From positions 868,001-932,000 of the forward strand of contig NZ_JAHZBQ010000001.1 in the NCBI RefSeq assembly GCF_019423325.1: a stretch of 64,000 nucleotides of DNA. Reading direction: 5' to 3'. The position numbers and the translations under genes were made by a program. This document shows, piece after piece, positions 8,895-18,346 of the stretch. The notes under the pieces were generated by a model, which made no database searches, was not told the DNA's origin, and saw nothing but the letters and a program-made list of their open reading frames with translations. Numbering within the stretch: position 1 is the stretch's first letter; every line of letters starts with the position of its first letter. This DNA is from Campylobacter sp. (GTDB lineage: Bacteria; Campylobacterota; Campylobacteria; Campylobacterales; Campylobacteraceae).

Positions 8895-10343
8895 TTAGCC
8901 GCGTCGCAAGCTGCGCTTTTTAAGGTAGCTATAAATCCAAGCTCCGAGCAATAAAACCGCCACAAGGCAATACATATAAAAGGCCGCGCCGTTTTCATAC
9001 TCCACGTCCTGTGCGGTAAAGACCTGCTGCGACATTTCTGGGTTTCTCGCCGCCTCGTCCGCGATCTGCGCCATCACCTCCTCGTCATGTACCTCAAGCG
9101 TGATCTTTCGCAGCTCGATGAAATTTGTCCGCTTATCCAGATGCCTGCCGCTGCGACCCGTGACGTAGACGCTATGCGAGTAGAAATTTAGATAGTAAAA
9201 TCCCGCGTCATCTTTCAAAAGCTTCTCCGAGATCTGCCGCACGGCGCCTTTAAACGGGTTATCGCCTGCCCTTTTTAGCGCACTTAGCTTACTGCCGTCT
9301 GCTCCAAATTTATAATACACGTACCAAAACGCGTCTTTGAGCCAGCCCTCGGCGCCGCTACCGCGCGGTCGATTTAAAATTTTATCTTTGCTTAGATAAA
9401 ATATGCCGTTTTTGCTCGCAAACAGCATATATTCTTGATGTCTGCCCTGAAAATTTAGCGGCGTATAGGGCTCGTTTGCAGGCTCAAATCTCTCGCCGTT
9501 CATAAACACCGCGCCCGCGGCGGGATCGTAGAGAAACTCTATGCCCGAGTTTGGCTCCACGAGATACATCCGCTCGCTAGGCGTGAAATTTAGCCTCTCG
9601 CCGCCTTTATAAACGCTGCGCCCGTCGCTCAGCCAATTATCGACCGGGCGAAAGTGCGCGGGCAGCTCGGGGCCCTCTTCGTGTATGATTTTTAGCCTTA
9701 TCTGTTTTAGATTTTTTGCATCCGCGCCCGCTAAAATTTTACCCTCGTAAAATACCCGTTCGCCGTCCGTGGCGACGTAAGGGCTCTCCGTTAGAGGCGA
9801 GATAGGCGCGCTAGTTTCTAGCCTCGCGTATGGATAGTTGTACTCCTGCGGCCATTTGGAGAGCCCAAAGGCGTGGAAAAATACTTTGTAAATGTAGCTT
9901 ATCGCACCGCCCGTGCGCTGCGTGACGTCCGAGCAGAAGTAGCTCACGCGCCCGTCGCTGTAATAGCGAGAGCCGATCTTTTGCGTGCGGGCGGGATCGA
10001 GTCCCAACATCTTGCGAGCGCCGCAAAATACGCAGCTAGCGTCCATACCGACATTTGTGTAGGAGTATCTGCCGGTATCAAGCGCGCGAAAGCTCGCCGC
10101 GTCCGCGTCGCCCTCTAGCTCGTAGGGAGCGAGATTCCAAGAGCGTAGGTAAATTTTGCCGCCGATGTTGAAATAATCGCTGTGGCCGATCTTTTGCGCG
10201 TCTGCGGGCAGCTCGCGCGAGCGGTCATACACCGATAGCTCATAGATAAAAACGAGCGAGACGAAGAGCGGCACGAAAAGTACCGCAAAGAGGAGCTTTA
10301 GCGCCTTTTTATCAAATTTGCTTAAATTATTCGCCTTTTTCAT
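8895..10343 (-). CDS. DKNYY-domain membrane-anchored protein
   Basis: A 482-residue protein with a membrane segment near each end (about 17-38 and 452-474). The large region between, presumably periplasmic, has the DKNYY-family pattern: short repeated blocks such as YSDGRVSYF, VATDGERVFYEG, LSDGRSVYKGGERL and SKNGIFYLSKDKI, each describing a residue-rich beta hairpin. A CVFCGA motif lies near residue 105. No enzyme motif is seen and the function is unknown. It is transcribed separately from uraA, whose terminator lies between them. Confidence 0.75.
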   Translation of the reverse strand: MKKANNLSKFDKKALKLLFAVLFVPLFVSLVFIYELSVYDRSRELPADAQKIGHSDYFNIGGKIYLRSWNLAPYELEGDADAASFRALDTGRYSYTNVGMDASCVFCGARKMLGLDPARTQKIGSRYYSDGRVSYFCSDVTQRTGGAISYIYKVFFHAFGLSKWPQEYNYPYARLETSAPISPLTESPYVATDGERVFYEGKILAGADAKNLKQIRLKIIHEEGPELPAHFRPVDNWLSDGRSVYKGGERLNFTPSERMYLVEPNSGIEFLYDPAAGAVFMNGERFEPANEPYTPLNFQGRHQEYMLFASKNGIFYLSKDKILNRPRGSGAEGWLKDAFWYVYYKFGADGSKLSALKRAGDNPFKGAVRQISEKLLKDDAGFYYLNFYSHSVYVTGRSGRHLDKRTNFIELRKITLEVHDEEVMAQIADEAARNPEMSQQVFTAQDVEYENGAAFYMYCLVAVLLLGAWIYSYLKKRSLRRG

Positions 10344-10433
10344 AAGGCAATTATATATCTTGCTAGTTTAAAACGTTAGAAATTTAAAAGCGTCTGCGGG
10401 GGAAATTTAAAATTTAGGGTGCGGTAAATTTGG

Positions 10434-10488
10434 CGACAAAAAGCCGCGGGTAAATTTGACGCCGAAATTTTAGCTCAAATTTACCCGC
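10434..10488 (-). terminator. uraA terminator
   Basis: Perfect 13-bp inverted repeat, GCGGGTAAATTTG (10446-10458) and CAAATTTACCCGC (10476-10488). On the minus strand it is followed by GGCTTTTTG, as expected for intrinsic termination after uraA. Confidence 0.7.
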
Positions 10489-10611
10489 AACCGCGCGAAA
10501 CTATGCAAGCTCCGCGCAAATTTAACCCCACTTTCACACAAATTTAACTCAAAACAAAATTTCCAGAAGATGCCGAGCCTCAGCTCGCCCTGTTTCCGCG
10601 CAAAATTTAAC

Positions 10612-11853
10612 TTAGTACCCGTCAAAATGCTTGGTTTTTGGCAGCACCAAATTTAACGTAATGCCGATGAGCGCACCAAGTCCCACGCCGCTAAAGCTCA
10701 TCGCGCCAAAATCCAGCACCATGCCGCCGATCGCGCAGACGAAGATGAGCGCGACGATGATCATATTGCGCGGCTCGGCTAGATCCACGCTGTTTTTTAT
10801 GAGCGTTTCCATGCCCACGCTAGCGATGATACCGAAAAGCAGCAGCATAATGCCGCCGATGACGGGAGCGGGGATCGTGGAGAGCGCGGCGCCGAGCTTG
10901 CCCACGAAAGCTAGCAGTATCGCCGCAAGCGCGGCAAAGGTCATGATGGCTGGATTGTAGGCTTTCGTGATGCTGACCGCACCCGTGACCTCGGAGTAGG
11001 TGGTATTTGGCGGGCCGCCGAAGCAGCCTGCCAGCGACGTCGCGAGTCCGTCGCCGAGTAGCGTGCTTTTAAGCCCTGGATTTTTTAGGAAATTTTCTTT
11101 CGTAACATTGCTGATCGCAAGCATATCGCCGATGTGTTCGATCGCTGGCGCGATGGCGATAGGCACCATGTAGATTACGGCTTCGAGCTTAAAAACCGGC
11201 GCGGTGAAATGCGGCAGCACAAACCACGGCGCGTTTAGAATCGGCGTAAAATCCACAATGCCGACAAACAGCGACGCGCAGTATCCCGCCGCGATACCGC
11301 AAAGTATCGGCACGAGGCGCAGCATGCCGCGGCCAAACATCATAACGACGATAACCGCCGAGAGCGAGATAAGCGCGATAGTAAGCGACTGAGCCTGCGT
11401 ATAGAGCGCCTCTTTGCCTTTACCCATGACCATATTTACGGCTGCGGGTGAGAGGATGAGGCCGATCGTCATGATGACGGGACCGACGACTACGGGTGGT
11501 AAAATTTTATGCAAAAAGCCCTCGCCTTTTAGCCTAATAAGCAGGCTTAGAACCACGTAAAAAAGCCCCGCCGCGATCACCCCGCTCATCGTCGCGGCGA
11601 TGCCCCACTCCTTCACGCCAAAGCTTAGCGGCGCGATGAATGCAAAGCTAGACGCGAGAAAGATCGGCGGGACGTGTTTACGCGTGATGAACTGAAACAG
11701 CAGCGTGCCGATGCCCGCCGTAAACAGCGCCACGGACGTATCAAGCCCCGTTAATATCGGCACTAGCACGAGCGCGCCGAACGCGACGAATAGAAATTGC
11801 ACGCCGACGAGAGCGTCGCGTAGCCTGAGATTGTAGCCTTCGTATTTTTCCAT
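10612..11853 (-). CDS. uraA: Uracil permease (NCS2 nucleobase:cation symporter)
   Basis: Proton-coupled uracil uptake in the inner membrane. The 413 residues contain many hydrophobic helices, with the start LVPILTGLDTSVALFTAGIGT matching UraA closely. The two substrate/proton glutamates of the family are recognisable in IEHIGDMLA and TTYSEVTG. TM1 reads GVQFLFVAFG, so the family's usual Gln-His pair is Gln-Phe here. I believe this is shared by related Campylobacter proteins but cannot check. A ribosome site (GAGGAG) precedes the ATG. Other NCS2 substrates such as xanthine are less likely from the uracil-type loops. Confidence 0.9.
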   Translation of the reverse strand: MEKYEGYNLRLRDALVGVQFLFVAFGALVLVPILTGLDTSVALFTAGIGTLLFQFITRKHVPPIFLASSFAFIAPLSFGVKEWGIAATMSGVIAAGLFYVVLSLLIRLKGEGFLHKILPPVVVGPVIMTIGLILSPAAVNMVMGKGKEALYTQAQSLTIALISLSAVIVVMMFGRGMLRLVPILCGIAAGYCASLFVGIVDFTPILNAPWFVLPHFTAPVFKLEAVIYMVPIAIAPAIEHIGDMLAISNVTKENFLKNPGLKSTLLGDGLATSLAGCFGGPPNTTYSEVTGAVSITKAYNPAIMTFAALAAILLAFVGKLGAALSTIPAPVIGGIMLLLFGIIASVGMETLIKNSVDLAEPRNMIIVALIFVCAIGGMVLDFGAMSFSGVGLGALIGITLNLVLPKTKHFDGY

Positions 11854-12648
11854 CTTCTCCTCTTTTATCTTTGCGGCTTGCCTTTTGAGCGCTTTTTGCG
11901 GAGTTTGCTAAAATTTTGCTCGGCAGACTACCCGTCTAGCCTACGCAAAATTTTCGCTGCACAACCCCAAAAATCATCTCAAAACAAGCGTAGCGTTTTT
12001 GCAAAGCAAAATGTTTCTATAAAATACTTCGCCTTGGCTCCTGTATTAAAATTTATAATACACCGATATTCTGTAAAATTTAACTCACCGCAGTCGCGGA
12101 CGAATAACCCGCTCCTTTGCAAGCACTAAAAATTTATCGAAACTACACATCATCTGTATTGAATATTTTCAAAATTTATGCCTTTCCGCCTCATCTAAAG
12201 AAAAAATACTACGCTTTAATTTTTAAACCTGACACATCAAAAATTTTGACCTACCCGGTCGCAGACAAGCAATATGCTCCACTCTCAGCCGTCAACTACC
12301 TGCGATCCATCTTAAATATTTTAAAATTTAGCCTCTTTTTAAAATTTTACGACCTCGCTTTAAAATTTCGCACTCAAGCTTAAAGCTAAATTTCAAATCA
12401 AAGCCGCTACGCCACATCATATACAAGCGCCATTTTGCTGCGATTTTGCGTCGTATCAGATGCGCGAAGCCGCAAAGTGAAAATCAAGCCCATAAAATTA
12501 TCAGGCAAAGCCGCGTAAACAGATCCAAACAAACAACGACCGGAATTCAAAAACCGGCAACTAAATTTCACAAACATAGCGGATAAATCAAAACCTATGC
12601 AAGTCGAATCCGCCACTAAAATTTAGCGAGAGAATTCCATCGTACGGC
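11854..12648. other. Intergenic region of about 795 bp, no gene recognised
   Basis: AT-rich sequence with dispersed AAAATTT motifs. Open frames at 11878-12383 lack ribosome sites and family resemblance. The uraA promoter should lie near 11860-11950. Confidence 0.55.
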
Positions 12649-13539
12649 TCATTTTTTGCGCAGCAGATCCTTTAGGCTTGCCCTTACATCCTTGCCACGC
12701 AGAATTTGCGCGACCTCGGTAGCGATTGGAGCGTAGATCTTGTGCTTTGTCGCGATATTTACGACCGCTTCGGTCGTAGCCACACCCTCGGCTACTTCAC
12801 CCAACTCGCGCAGAATTTCTTCGAGCCCTTTGCCGCGCGCAAGCCCTAGTCCCACGCGGTAATTTCGCGATAGCACACTCGAGGCGGTTAAAAACAGATC
12901 GCCCACGCCACTTAAGCCCAAAAAGGTCTCGTCTCGCGCACCGAAAAACTTGCCGAAGCGCGCGATCTCTACGATGCCACGAGCGATCAAGCTCGCTCTA
13001 GCGTTATTTCCGAGCTCAAGTCCATCGCAAACGCCACTAGCGATGGCGATGACATTTTTATACGCGCCGCACACCTCTGCGCCGATGATATCGCCACTAG
13101 TGTAGGTCTTGATGTAGGCAGGGAAGGCGCTTGCGAAAAGTTCGGCTAGATTTTCGTTACACGAGCTTACGACGAGCGCGCAAGGCAGCTTCTGCATGAC
13201 TTCGGTGGCAAACGACGGACCTGATAGATAAGCAAGATTGCCGCGCGCGACATACGATTCAAAAATTTCGTTTAAAAACCTACCGCTTGCCGCGTCGATG
13301 CCCTTGGAAGCGACTAGAATTTTTTGATTTTTATAGGTGAAATTTTGATCCAGCCACTGCGCGGTTTGTTGTGCCGCGAGCGCAAAAACGAGCGCTTCGC
13401 ACTCCAGTGCCTCGCTCACGCTTACAAAATGCGGAATTTGCCTTGGCGTGCGCGAAGTGATGACACATTCGTTTTTTGCGCTAAGCGCGTCAAAAAGTGC
13501 GCTACCCCATTTGCCAGCGCCGATAACCGCGATTTTCAT
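12649..13539 (-). CDS. gpsA: Glycerol-3-phosphate dehydrogenase [NAD(P)+]
   Basis: Makes sn-glycerol 3-phosphate from dihydroxyacetone phosphate for phospholipid synthesis. The Rossmann start MKIAVIGAGKWGSAL fixes the translation start at 13539, with AAAGGA upstream, and a longer upstream frame is not needed. Other signatures are the nucleotide-binding SGPSFATEV, the catalytic Lys in AEVCGAYKNVIAIASG, and GLSGVGDLFLT. Length 296 aa is slightly below the commonest ~330 but complete. It is apparently monocistronic, with repeat-filled DNA on both sides. Confidence 0.95.
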   Translation of the reverse strand: MKIAVIGAGKWGSALFDALSAKNECVITSRTPRQIPHFVSVSEALECEALVFALAAQQTAQWLDQNFTYKNQKILVASKGIDAASGRFLNEIFESYVARGNLAYLSGPSFATEVMQKLPCALVVSSCNENLAELFASAFPAYIKTYTSGDIIGAEVCGAYKNVIAIASGVCDGLELGNNARASLIARGIVEIARFGKFFGARDETFLGLSGVGDLFLTASSVLSRNYRVGLGLARGKGLEEILRELGEVAEGVATTEAVVNIATKHKIYAPIATEVAQILRGKDVRASLKDLLRKK

Positions 13540-14532
13540 TATGTTCCTTTTTAAAAATTTATTCGCAAATTTGCGGTTTTTCAAATTTCATTCTCTTGAA
13601 ATTCCCGCTTTTTGAAAATTTAGCCCAAAAGTGCCGACATGAGCCTGCACAAATGCTAGTCGAAGCCACGCTTTAAAATTCGCTTTTTGAAATTTCATCT
13701 CGTCAAAATTTCGTCTCATTAAAATTCTGCGCTTTTGAAATTTACTCAGCCAGAACTTCGCTTTTTTTAAAATTTACCTTACTAAAATTTCATACTTTTA
13801 AGGTTTTGCTCTTCCGCCAAGAAAACACTTTCACAAAAGGCGCGGCAGTGAACGAATGAGGATTTTAAAACTCCATTATACGTTTTAAATTTCACTCGTG
13901 CATCGCCAAAGCAAATCAAATTTTTAAAAATTTTACTCAGACGCCCGATCGCAAATCGCGCTTTTAAACCCACTTAAATCTATCAAGGCGTGCTTTTAGC
14001 TTAGATGATCTTGCGGTCGCTTACCACGTTATCGTTTGGCGCAAGGTTTGGGGCACGCGCATCCGACGCAGCGATTGATTAAATTTAGCCTGCACATGGA
14101 CTCGCCACTCAAATTCGATCCTACGTATTCGATCCTATCCGCGCACCCCGAGCTTCCGTTCTCGCTCTCGCAAGCAGAGCAATTTTACGCATTCCCTGCA
14201 AGCTTTACCGCGCTTTGACGGTAGCCGTGAGTAAAAATTCCTAACTGACGTGCTTCTTAAACCACTCCGTCGCAGACGGACACTCGCGCAAACGACCCGC
14301 ACGAGAAAGAACGAGCTCGAAAGAACAAAACGTGTGCGAGACAGAGCAGGTAGCCACCAAGATCGCACCGAATGAAATTATAACACGCAAAAGCCTTCGT
14401 CATTGGTGCGTGAAAGCTTTAGCTCGAAGCAAAACGCTGCGAGCAGATTTGAAATTTTATCCCGAGAGGCTTTATTATCGCATACGTCGCGCCGCCTTTA
14501 ATTCGCCGTTTGCTGCCGCAGAAGCTGCGAAA
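13540..14532. other. Repeat-filled intergenic region between gatB and gpsA
   Basis: No gene is recognised in about 990 bp. The gpsA-proximal third (13570-13800) is an AATT array. The rest is lower-complexity sequence with short frames and no ribosome sites. Confidence 0.6.
13570..13800. repeat. Intergenic AATT array
   Basis: AAATTTC, AAAATTC and AAATTTA recur roughly every 15-20 bp, for example through 13690-13795, with variable short spacers such as CATCTCGTC and TGCGCTTTTG. It is the same type of repeat seen inside several genes of this window. Confidence 0.7.
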
Positions 14533-15954
14533 TCAGCCCAGCTTCTGTTTCAGAAGCTCGTTCACCTTCGCGGGATTAAACGCGCCCTTACCCTCTTTCA
14601 TCACTTGACCTACAAAGAAGCCGAATAGCTTGTCCTTGCCGCCGCGGTAGTCCGCGACCTTGTCCTCGTTTGCGCTCATCACGCGCGCTATGATCTCCAA
14701 AATAGCGCCGTCGTCGCTTACCTGCCTCAAGCCAAGCTTATCAATGACCGAGCTTACGGCCTCGTCGTGCTCCATTAGATAATCAAGCACCTCTTTGGCG
14801 GCCTTTTGAGATACGGCGCCGCCTTCGATCGCGCTTAAAAGCTCGCTCATCTTCGCGCTGTTTACGGGCGAATCCTCAATCGTAACGCCGTTTTTTAGCC
14901 TGCCCGCAAGCTCGACGGTAAGCCAGCTGACGCAGAGTTTTGGCTCGTGCCCCGCCGCAATAAGATCCTCAAAAAATCGCGCGTTCTCGTAGGTCGAGAT
15001 TATGATCTCGGCGTCCTTCTCTTTAACGCCCAGCTCGCGGACGTAGCGTGCCTTTTTCTGATCGGGTAGCTCGGGGATCTGCTGCGCAGCAGCTAGCATC
15101 TCGTCATCCACGATCACGGTTAGCAGGTCGGGGTCTGGGAAGTAGCGGTACTCGGCGCTGTCTTCTTTGCTGCGCATCGGCTTGGTGATAAGCTTAGCGG
15201 TATCAAAAAGGCGGGTTTCTTGCACGACCTCTTGCTCATATTTGCCGTCCTGCCACGCTTCGATCTGACGCTCGATCTCAAACTCGATCGCCTTTTGAAT
15301 AAATTTAAAGGAGTTTAAATTTTTAATCTCCACACGCGTGTAGAGCTTTTGCTCGCCTTGCGGACGGATACTGACGTTTACGTCGCAGCGAAACGAGCCT
15401 TCTTGCATATTTGCGTCGCTGATATTTAAAAAGCGCAAAATGCTGTGGAGTTTTTTTAGATACGCGACCGCCTCGTCCGCAGAGCGCATATCGGGTTCGC
15501 TTACGATCTCCAAAAGCGGCGTACCGGCGCGGTTTAGATCGACCAGGCTGCGCGAGCTTTCGTGATTATTTTTGCCCGCATCCTCCTCTAGGTGCGCGCG
15601 CGTAATGCCGATGCGCTTGCTCTGTCCGTCCGCGGCTATAAAAAGTTCGCCGTGCTCTACGATCGGGATCGTCCACTGCGAAATTTGATACGCCTTGGGA
15701 AGGTCGGGATAGAAGTAATTTTTGCGGTCGAATACCGACTTGCGATTGATCGTCGCATTGACGGCGGTGCCGAAGCTGATAGCTTTTTTAACCGCCTCCT
15801 CGTTTAGCACGGGAAGAGCGCCCGGGAGCGCCAAGCAGGTCGGGCAGACGTGCGAATTCGCCTCGTCGCCGAAGCTCGTGGGGCAGGAGCAGAAAATTTT
15901 GGTTTTGGTATTTAGCTGGCAGTGTACCTCCAGGCCGATCACGGTTTCAAACAT
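14533..15954 (-). CDS. gatB: Aspartyl/glutamyl-tRNA(Asn/Gln) amidotransferase subunit B
   Basis: tRNA-binding and kinase-type subunit of GatCAB, which converts Glu-tRNA(Gln) and Asp-tRNA(Asn) to the amidated forms. The 473-residue length is typical. The start [21 protein letters not shown], the zinc-binding [19 protein letters not shown], the signature [17 protein letters not shown] and the C-terminal YqeY-type helical domain ending [14 protein letters not shown] are all present. It is apparently transcribed alone. GatA and GatC are not in the window. Confidence 0.97.
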   Translation of the reverse strand: MFETVIGLEVHCQLNTKTKIFCSCPTSFGDEANSHVCPTCLALPGALPVLNEEAVKKAISFGTAVNATINRKSVFDRKNYFYPDLPKAYQISQWTIPIVEHGELFIAADGQSKRIGITRAHLEEDAGKNNHESSRSLVDLNRAGTPLLEIVSEPDMRSADEAVAYLKKLHSILRFLNISDANMQEGSFRCDVNVSIRPQGEQKLYTRVEIKNLNSFKFIQKAIEFEIERQIEAWQDGKYEQEVVQETRLFDTAKLITKPMRSKEDSAEYRYFPDPDLLTVIVDDEMLAAAQQIPELPDQKKARYVRELGVKEKDAEIIISTYENARFFEDLIAAGHEPKLCVSWLTVELAGRLKNGVTIEDSPVNSAKMSELLSAIEGGAVSQKAAKEVLDYLMEHDEAVSSVIDKLGLRQVSDDGAILEIIARVMSANEDKVADYRGGKDKLFGFFVGQVMKEGKGAFNPAKVNELLKQKLG

Positions 15955-16067
15955 AAACTTAACCTTTTAGAATAAAAATTTCGCGTAATTTTACAATTTT
16001 TTGCTTTAATACTCGCTTGTGGCGGCGCGCGGCGCGGCTAAATTTTAAAATTTAATCGGATAGATTT

Positions 16068-16292
16068 CTATTCGCCACCATGAAGGAGCTTTTCTTTCAG
16101 ATCGAAAACATCGACCATCAAGCAGGTGATGATGACGCATATCACGCCGGGAGCGGTGCAGATGAAGAGGAATTTTAACCCCAAGAAATAAAATGACGGA
16201 TAGGCAAAAAAGACGAATGCGCCGACGAAGATCAATCCGAACGACGCACCCACGAGGAAGTATAAGAAATTTCGCTTAAAATTAATGCTCAT
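16068..16292 (-). CDS. Small two-helix membrane protein
   Basis: A 74-residue protein with two predicted membrane helices (about 10-31 and 38-60) and a basic N-terminus. Its start overlaps the end of atpB by 11 bp, so it is probably co-translated. I do not recognise a family. The position suggests a membrane or ATP-synthase-associated role, which is only inference. Confidence 0.6.
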   Translation of the reverse strand: MSINFKRNFLYFLVGASFGLIFVGAFVFFAYPSFYFLGLKFLFICTAPGVICVIITCLMVDVFDLKEKLLHGGE

Positions 16293-16962
16293 CGACGATC
16301 ACGGCGCCCGCTAGATAAACGTAGCTTAAAACCATGAAAATGAAAGTCTGCAAAATCGCCATAAAAGTAAGCAGCGCAAACGGTACCATCGGTATTAGCG
16401 CAGGAGCGAGAGTAAGCATAACAAGAAGGAAGGTATCGTCGCCTTTGATATTTCCGAAAAGTCGGAAAGAAAGCGATACGACGCGCGAAAAATGCGAGAC
16501 GATCTCTATTACGAACATAAACGGAGCTAGGATTTTCACCGGCCCCATAAAGTGCTTTAGATAGTTGATCACGCCATGCTCGCGAACGCCCTCAAAATGG
16601 TAATACAACCAAACGCAAAGCGTAAGTGAAAGGGTTAAATTTAAACTCGCGCTCGGTGACTCAAAGCCCGGCACCAAGCCGATAACGTTACTAAAAAATA
16701 TCACAAATCCCAATGTTGCGATTAGCGGAAGATATTTTTTGGCTTGCTCCTCGCTACCCATCGCGTCCTTACCGATCGTTAGCACGCCGCTTAGGTAGGC
16801 TTCGGCGATATTTTGCATGCCGTGTGGTACAAGCTGAAGCGAGCGAGTGGAGCAAAGCGCGACGGCTACGATGATAGCGACGACCAAAAAGAAGTAAAAA
16901 AGGTAGATAAAAGTGTGGTCGTAAGAAATTAAACCGCCAAAAAGGAAGATGTCTTTTAGCAT
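16282..16962 (-). CDS. atpB: ATP synthase F0 subunit a
   Basis: Forms the proton half-channels against the c-ring. The 226 residues give five to six membrane helices, with the essential arginine in the conserved SLSFRLFGNIKGD segment and the later LQTFIFMVLSYVYLAGA. It stands apart from the other atp genes, as in other Campylobacter. Only a small membrane-protein gene follows it. Confidence 0.95.
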   Translation of the reverse strand: MLKDIFLFGGLISYDHTFIYLFYFFLVVAIIVAVALCSTRSLQLVPHGMQNIAEAYLSGVLTIGKDAMGSEEQAKKYLPLIATLGFVIFFSNVIGLVPGFESPSASLNLTLSLTLCVWLYYHFEGVREHGVINYLKHFMGPVKILAPFMFVIEIVSHFSRVVSLSFRLFGNIKGDDTFLLVMLTLAPALIPMVPFALLTFMAILQTFIFMVLSYVYLAGAVIVDEH

Positions 16963-17348
16963 AAAAACCCTTGATCGTTGAAATTTGTGGCGTATTTTAC
17001 ACTTCTATTCGTTAAAGTATATTTAAATTTGCGTCAGCGAGTGAAATTTTGAGCTTTGCGAATTCTTGCACCGCTTTGCTTGCCTAGCACTTTCGTCTAG
17101 CTTGCGCGCCATTTCTGCGGAAATTTTGCGTTTTTTTGGTATTTAACTTCACATTGCCCGCGAATGACAAAATTTTTGCTAGTAAGCACGAAATTTACGG
17201 CTACACTGCCAATTAGCTATTTTTGCAAAATAGAATTTATCTGGCGTATACGGCGTATACAGAGAAGCCCTAAGCCGGCTGTGCGGTAAAATTTACGTTT
17301 ACGAATACAAAAAATACAATAAAATTCTACCGCGACGGCGCCGCGGTA
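16963..17348. other. Intergenic DNA between divergent atpB and hrcA
   Basis: No gene is recognised. It must contain the atpB promoter. A GC-rich block with AAATTT motifs precedes a tandem repeat. Confidence 0.5.
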
Positions 17349-17415
17349 AATTCCAAGAATTCCAAGAATTCCAAGAATTCCAAGAATTCCAAGAATTCCA
17401 AGAATTCCAAGAATT
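17349..17415. repeat. 9-bp tandem repeat, seven copies
   Basis: Seven perfect copies of AATTCCAAG (17349-17411) plus a trailing AATT, located about 85 bp upstream of the hrcA -35 box. On the minus strand the unit reads as Gly-Ile-Leu repeats in a short frame that lacks a ribosome site. I regard it as a non-coding tandem repeat whose copy number could vary. Confidence 0.95.
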
Positions 17416-17497
17416 ACGCTCACCTCAAAAATCATAGTTAAAATTTAGCAAACTCAGGACTTGATTGCTAAAATTTTATAAAATTTATATAAAAACC

Positions 17498-17527
17498 TTG
17501 ACATATTGCCACTCAATGTTGTATAAT
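17498..17527 (+). promoter_or_regulatory. hrcA-grpE-dnaK sigma-70 promoter
   Basis: TTGACA (17498-17503), an 18-bp spacer and TATAAT (17522-17527) form an unusually good vegetative promoter. It lies downstream of the longest possible ATG start of hrcA, which rules that start out and supports GTG at 17558. Confidence 0.85.
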
Positions 17528-17536
17528 AATGGCAAT
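17505..17536. promoter_or_regulatory. Inverted repeat over the hrcA promoter, probable operator
   Basis: ATTGCCA (17505-17511) and TGGCAAT (17530-17536) flank the -10 box. In addition TTGCCACTC (17506-17514) matches the CIRCE left half at 7 of 9 bases, and GAGTGCTAA (17547-17555) matches the right half exactly, but the halves are 32 bp apart instead of 9. Autoregulation by HrcA is the natural reading, and the unusual spacing makes it tentative. Confidence 0.5.
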
Positions 17537-17557
17537 CTTACCGAAAGAGTGCTAAAA

Positions 17558-18346
17558 GTGAAAACGAATAAACGCGATATGATCCTGGAATCCATCATTT
17601 CCGCCTATCTCGATAGCAACACCCCGATCGGATCTTCCGAGCTGGGCGAGCGCATGGGCGTAGCGATGTCTGCGTCTAGCATTCGAATTTATTTTAAGCG
17701 CTTAAGCGACGAGGGGGCTTTGACGCAGCTTCATGTAAGCGGTGGTAGAATTCCGACGGTTGCGACGATGCAGGATTACTGGCGCGCTAGGCTTAGCTTC
17801 GACGATGAGTTAAAAATAGACGATGCTTGCGAGCTAGAAGCGGTGCTTGAGGATTTTGAAATTTACTGTATGATTTTCAACGCCGAAAATGAAGCTCTAA
17901 GCGAAGTCATCAATCACGATGATCGTTTCATAATCCTTACATTTAGAACGGATGAGATTATCTTAAAATACGATTTTAGAGTTTTTAAATTCTTATCAAA
18001 TTTAATAGGAATTTCACTCGGAGATTTGGAGTTAGCCTCGATGCAGATCGGTCTGCGCGAGCTTAGCACAAAAATTAAAGAGCTAAAAAATTCTAAAATC
18101 GAATTTCTTTGTAACGAGGTCGTGGCGTATAAAATTTTCAAAGACGAGCGGTTTAAAATTTTACTCAACCCCTCGATCGCCGTAAATTTTACTAAAAATT
18201 TGATCTTCGCGCCCTACTTCGAGCACGGATTTATGGGGATCAAACGCCCCGTAAAATTCGAAGGCGAGGACGCTACGATGATCTGCGCAGGCAGCGTTTA
18301 CGAGAATTACGAGAAATTTTTTAACTACGCTAAAGGAGTAGCATGA
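17558..18346 (+). CDS. hrcA: Heat-inducible transcription repressor HrcA
   Basis: Represses the dnaK and usually groE heat-shock genes by binding CIRCE. With GTG at 17558 the protein is 262 aa and begins MKTNKRDMILESII, matching the family. A winged helix follows (GSSELGERMGVAMSASSIRIYFKRLSDEGALTQ pattern, ending at HVSGGRIPT), then a GAF-like domain. AAAGAG upstream serves as ribosome site. The start lies about 24 bp after the predicted transcription start. Its stop overlaps grpE by 4 bp (ATGA), giving an operon hrcA-grpE-dnaK. Confidence 0.93.
   Translation: MKTNKRDMILESIISAYLDSNTPIGSSELGERMGVAMSASSIRIYFKRLSDEGALTQLHVSGGRIPTVATMQDYWRARLSFDDELKIDDACELEAVLEDFEIYCMIFNAENEALSEVINHDDRFIILTFRTDEIILKYDFRVFKFLSNLIGISLGDLELASMQIGLRELSTKIKELKNSKIEFLCNEVVAYKIFKDERFKILLNPSIAVNFTKNLIFAPYFEHGFMGIKRPVKFEGEDATMICAGSVYENYEKFFNYAKGVA

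Noticed and set aside
17217..17435. Minus-strand frame containing seven Gly-Ile-Leu repeats
   Set aside because: Produced by the 9-bp tandem repeat; no ribosome site, no conserved sequence after the repeat, and it lies in a promoter region.
17465..17557. An earlier ATG start for hrcA at 17465
   Set aside because: The sigma-70 promoter (17498-17527) lies inside that extension, and homology begins at the GTG at 17558.
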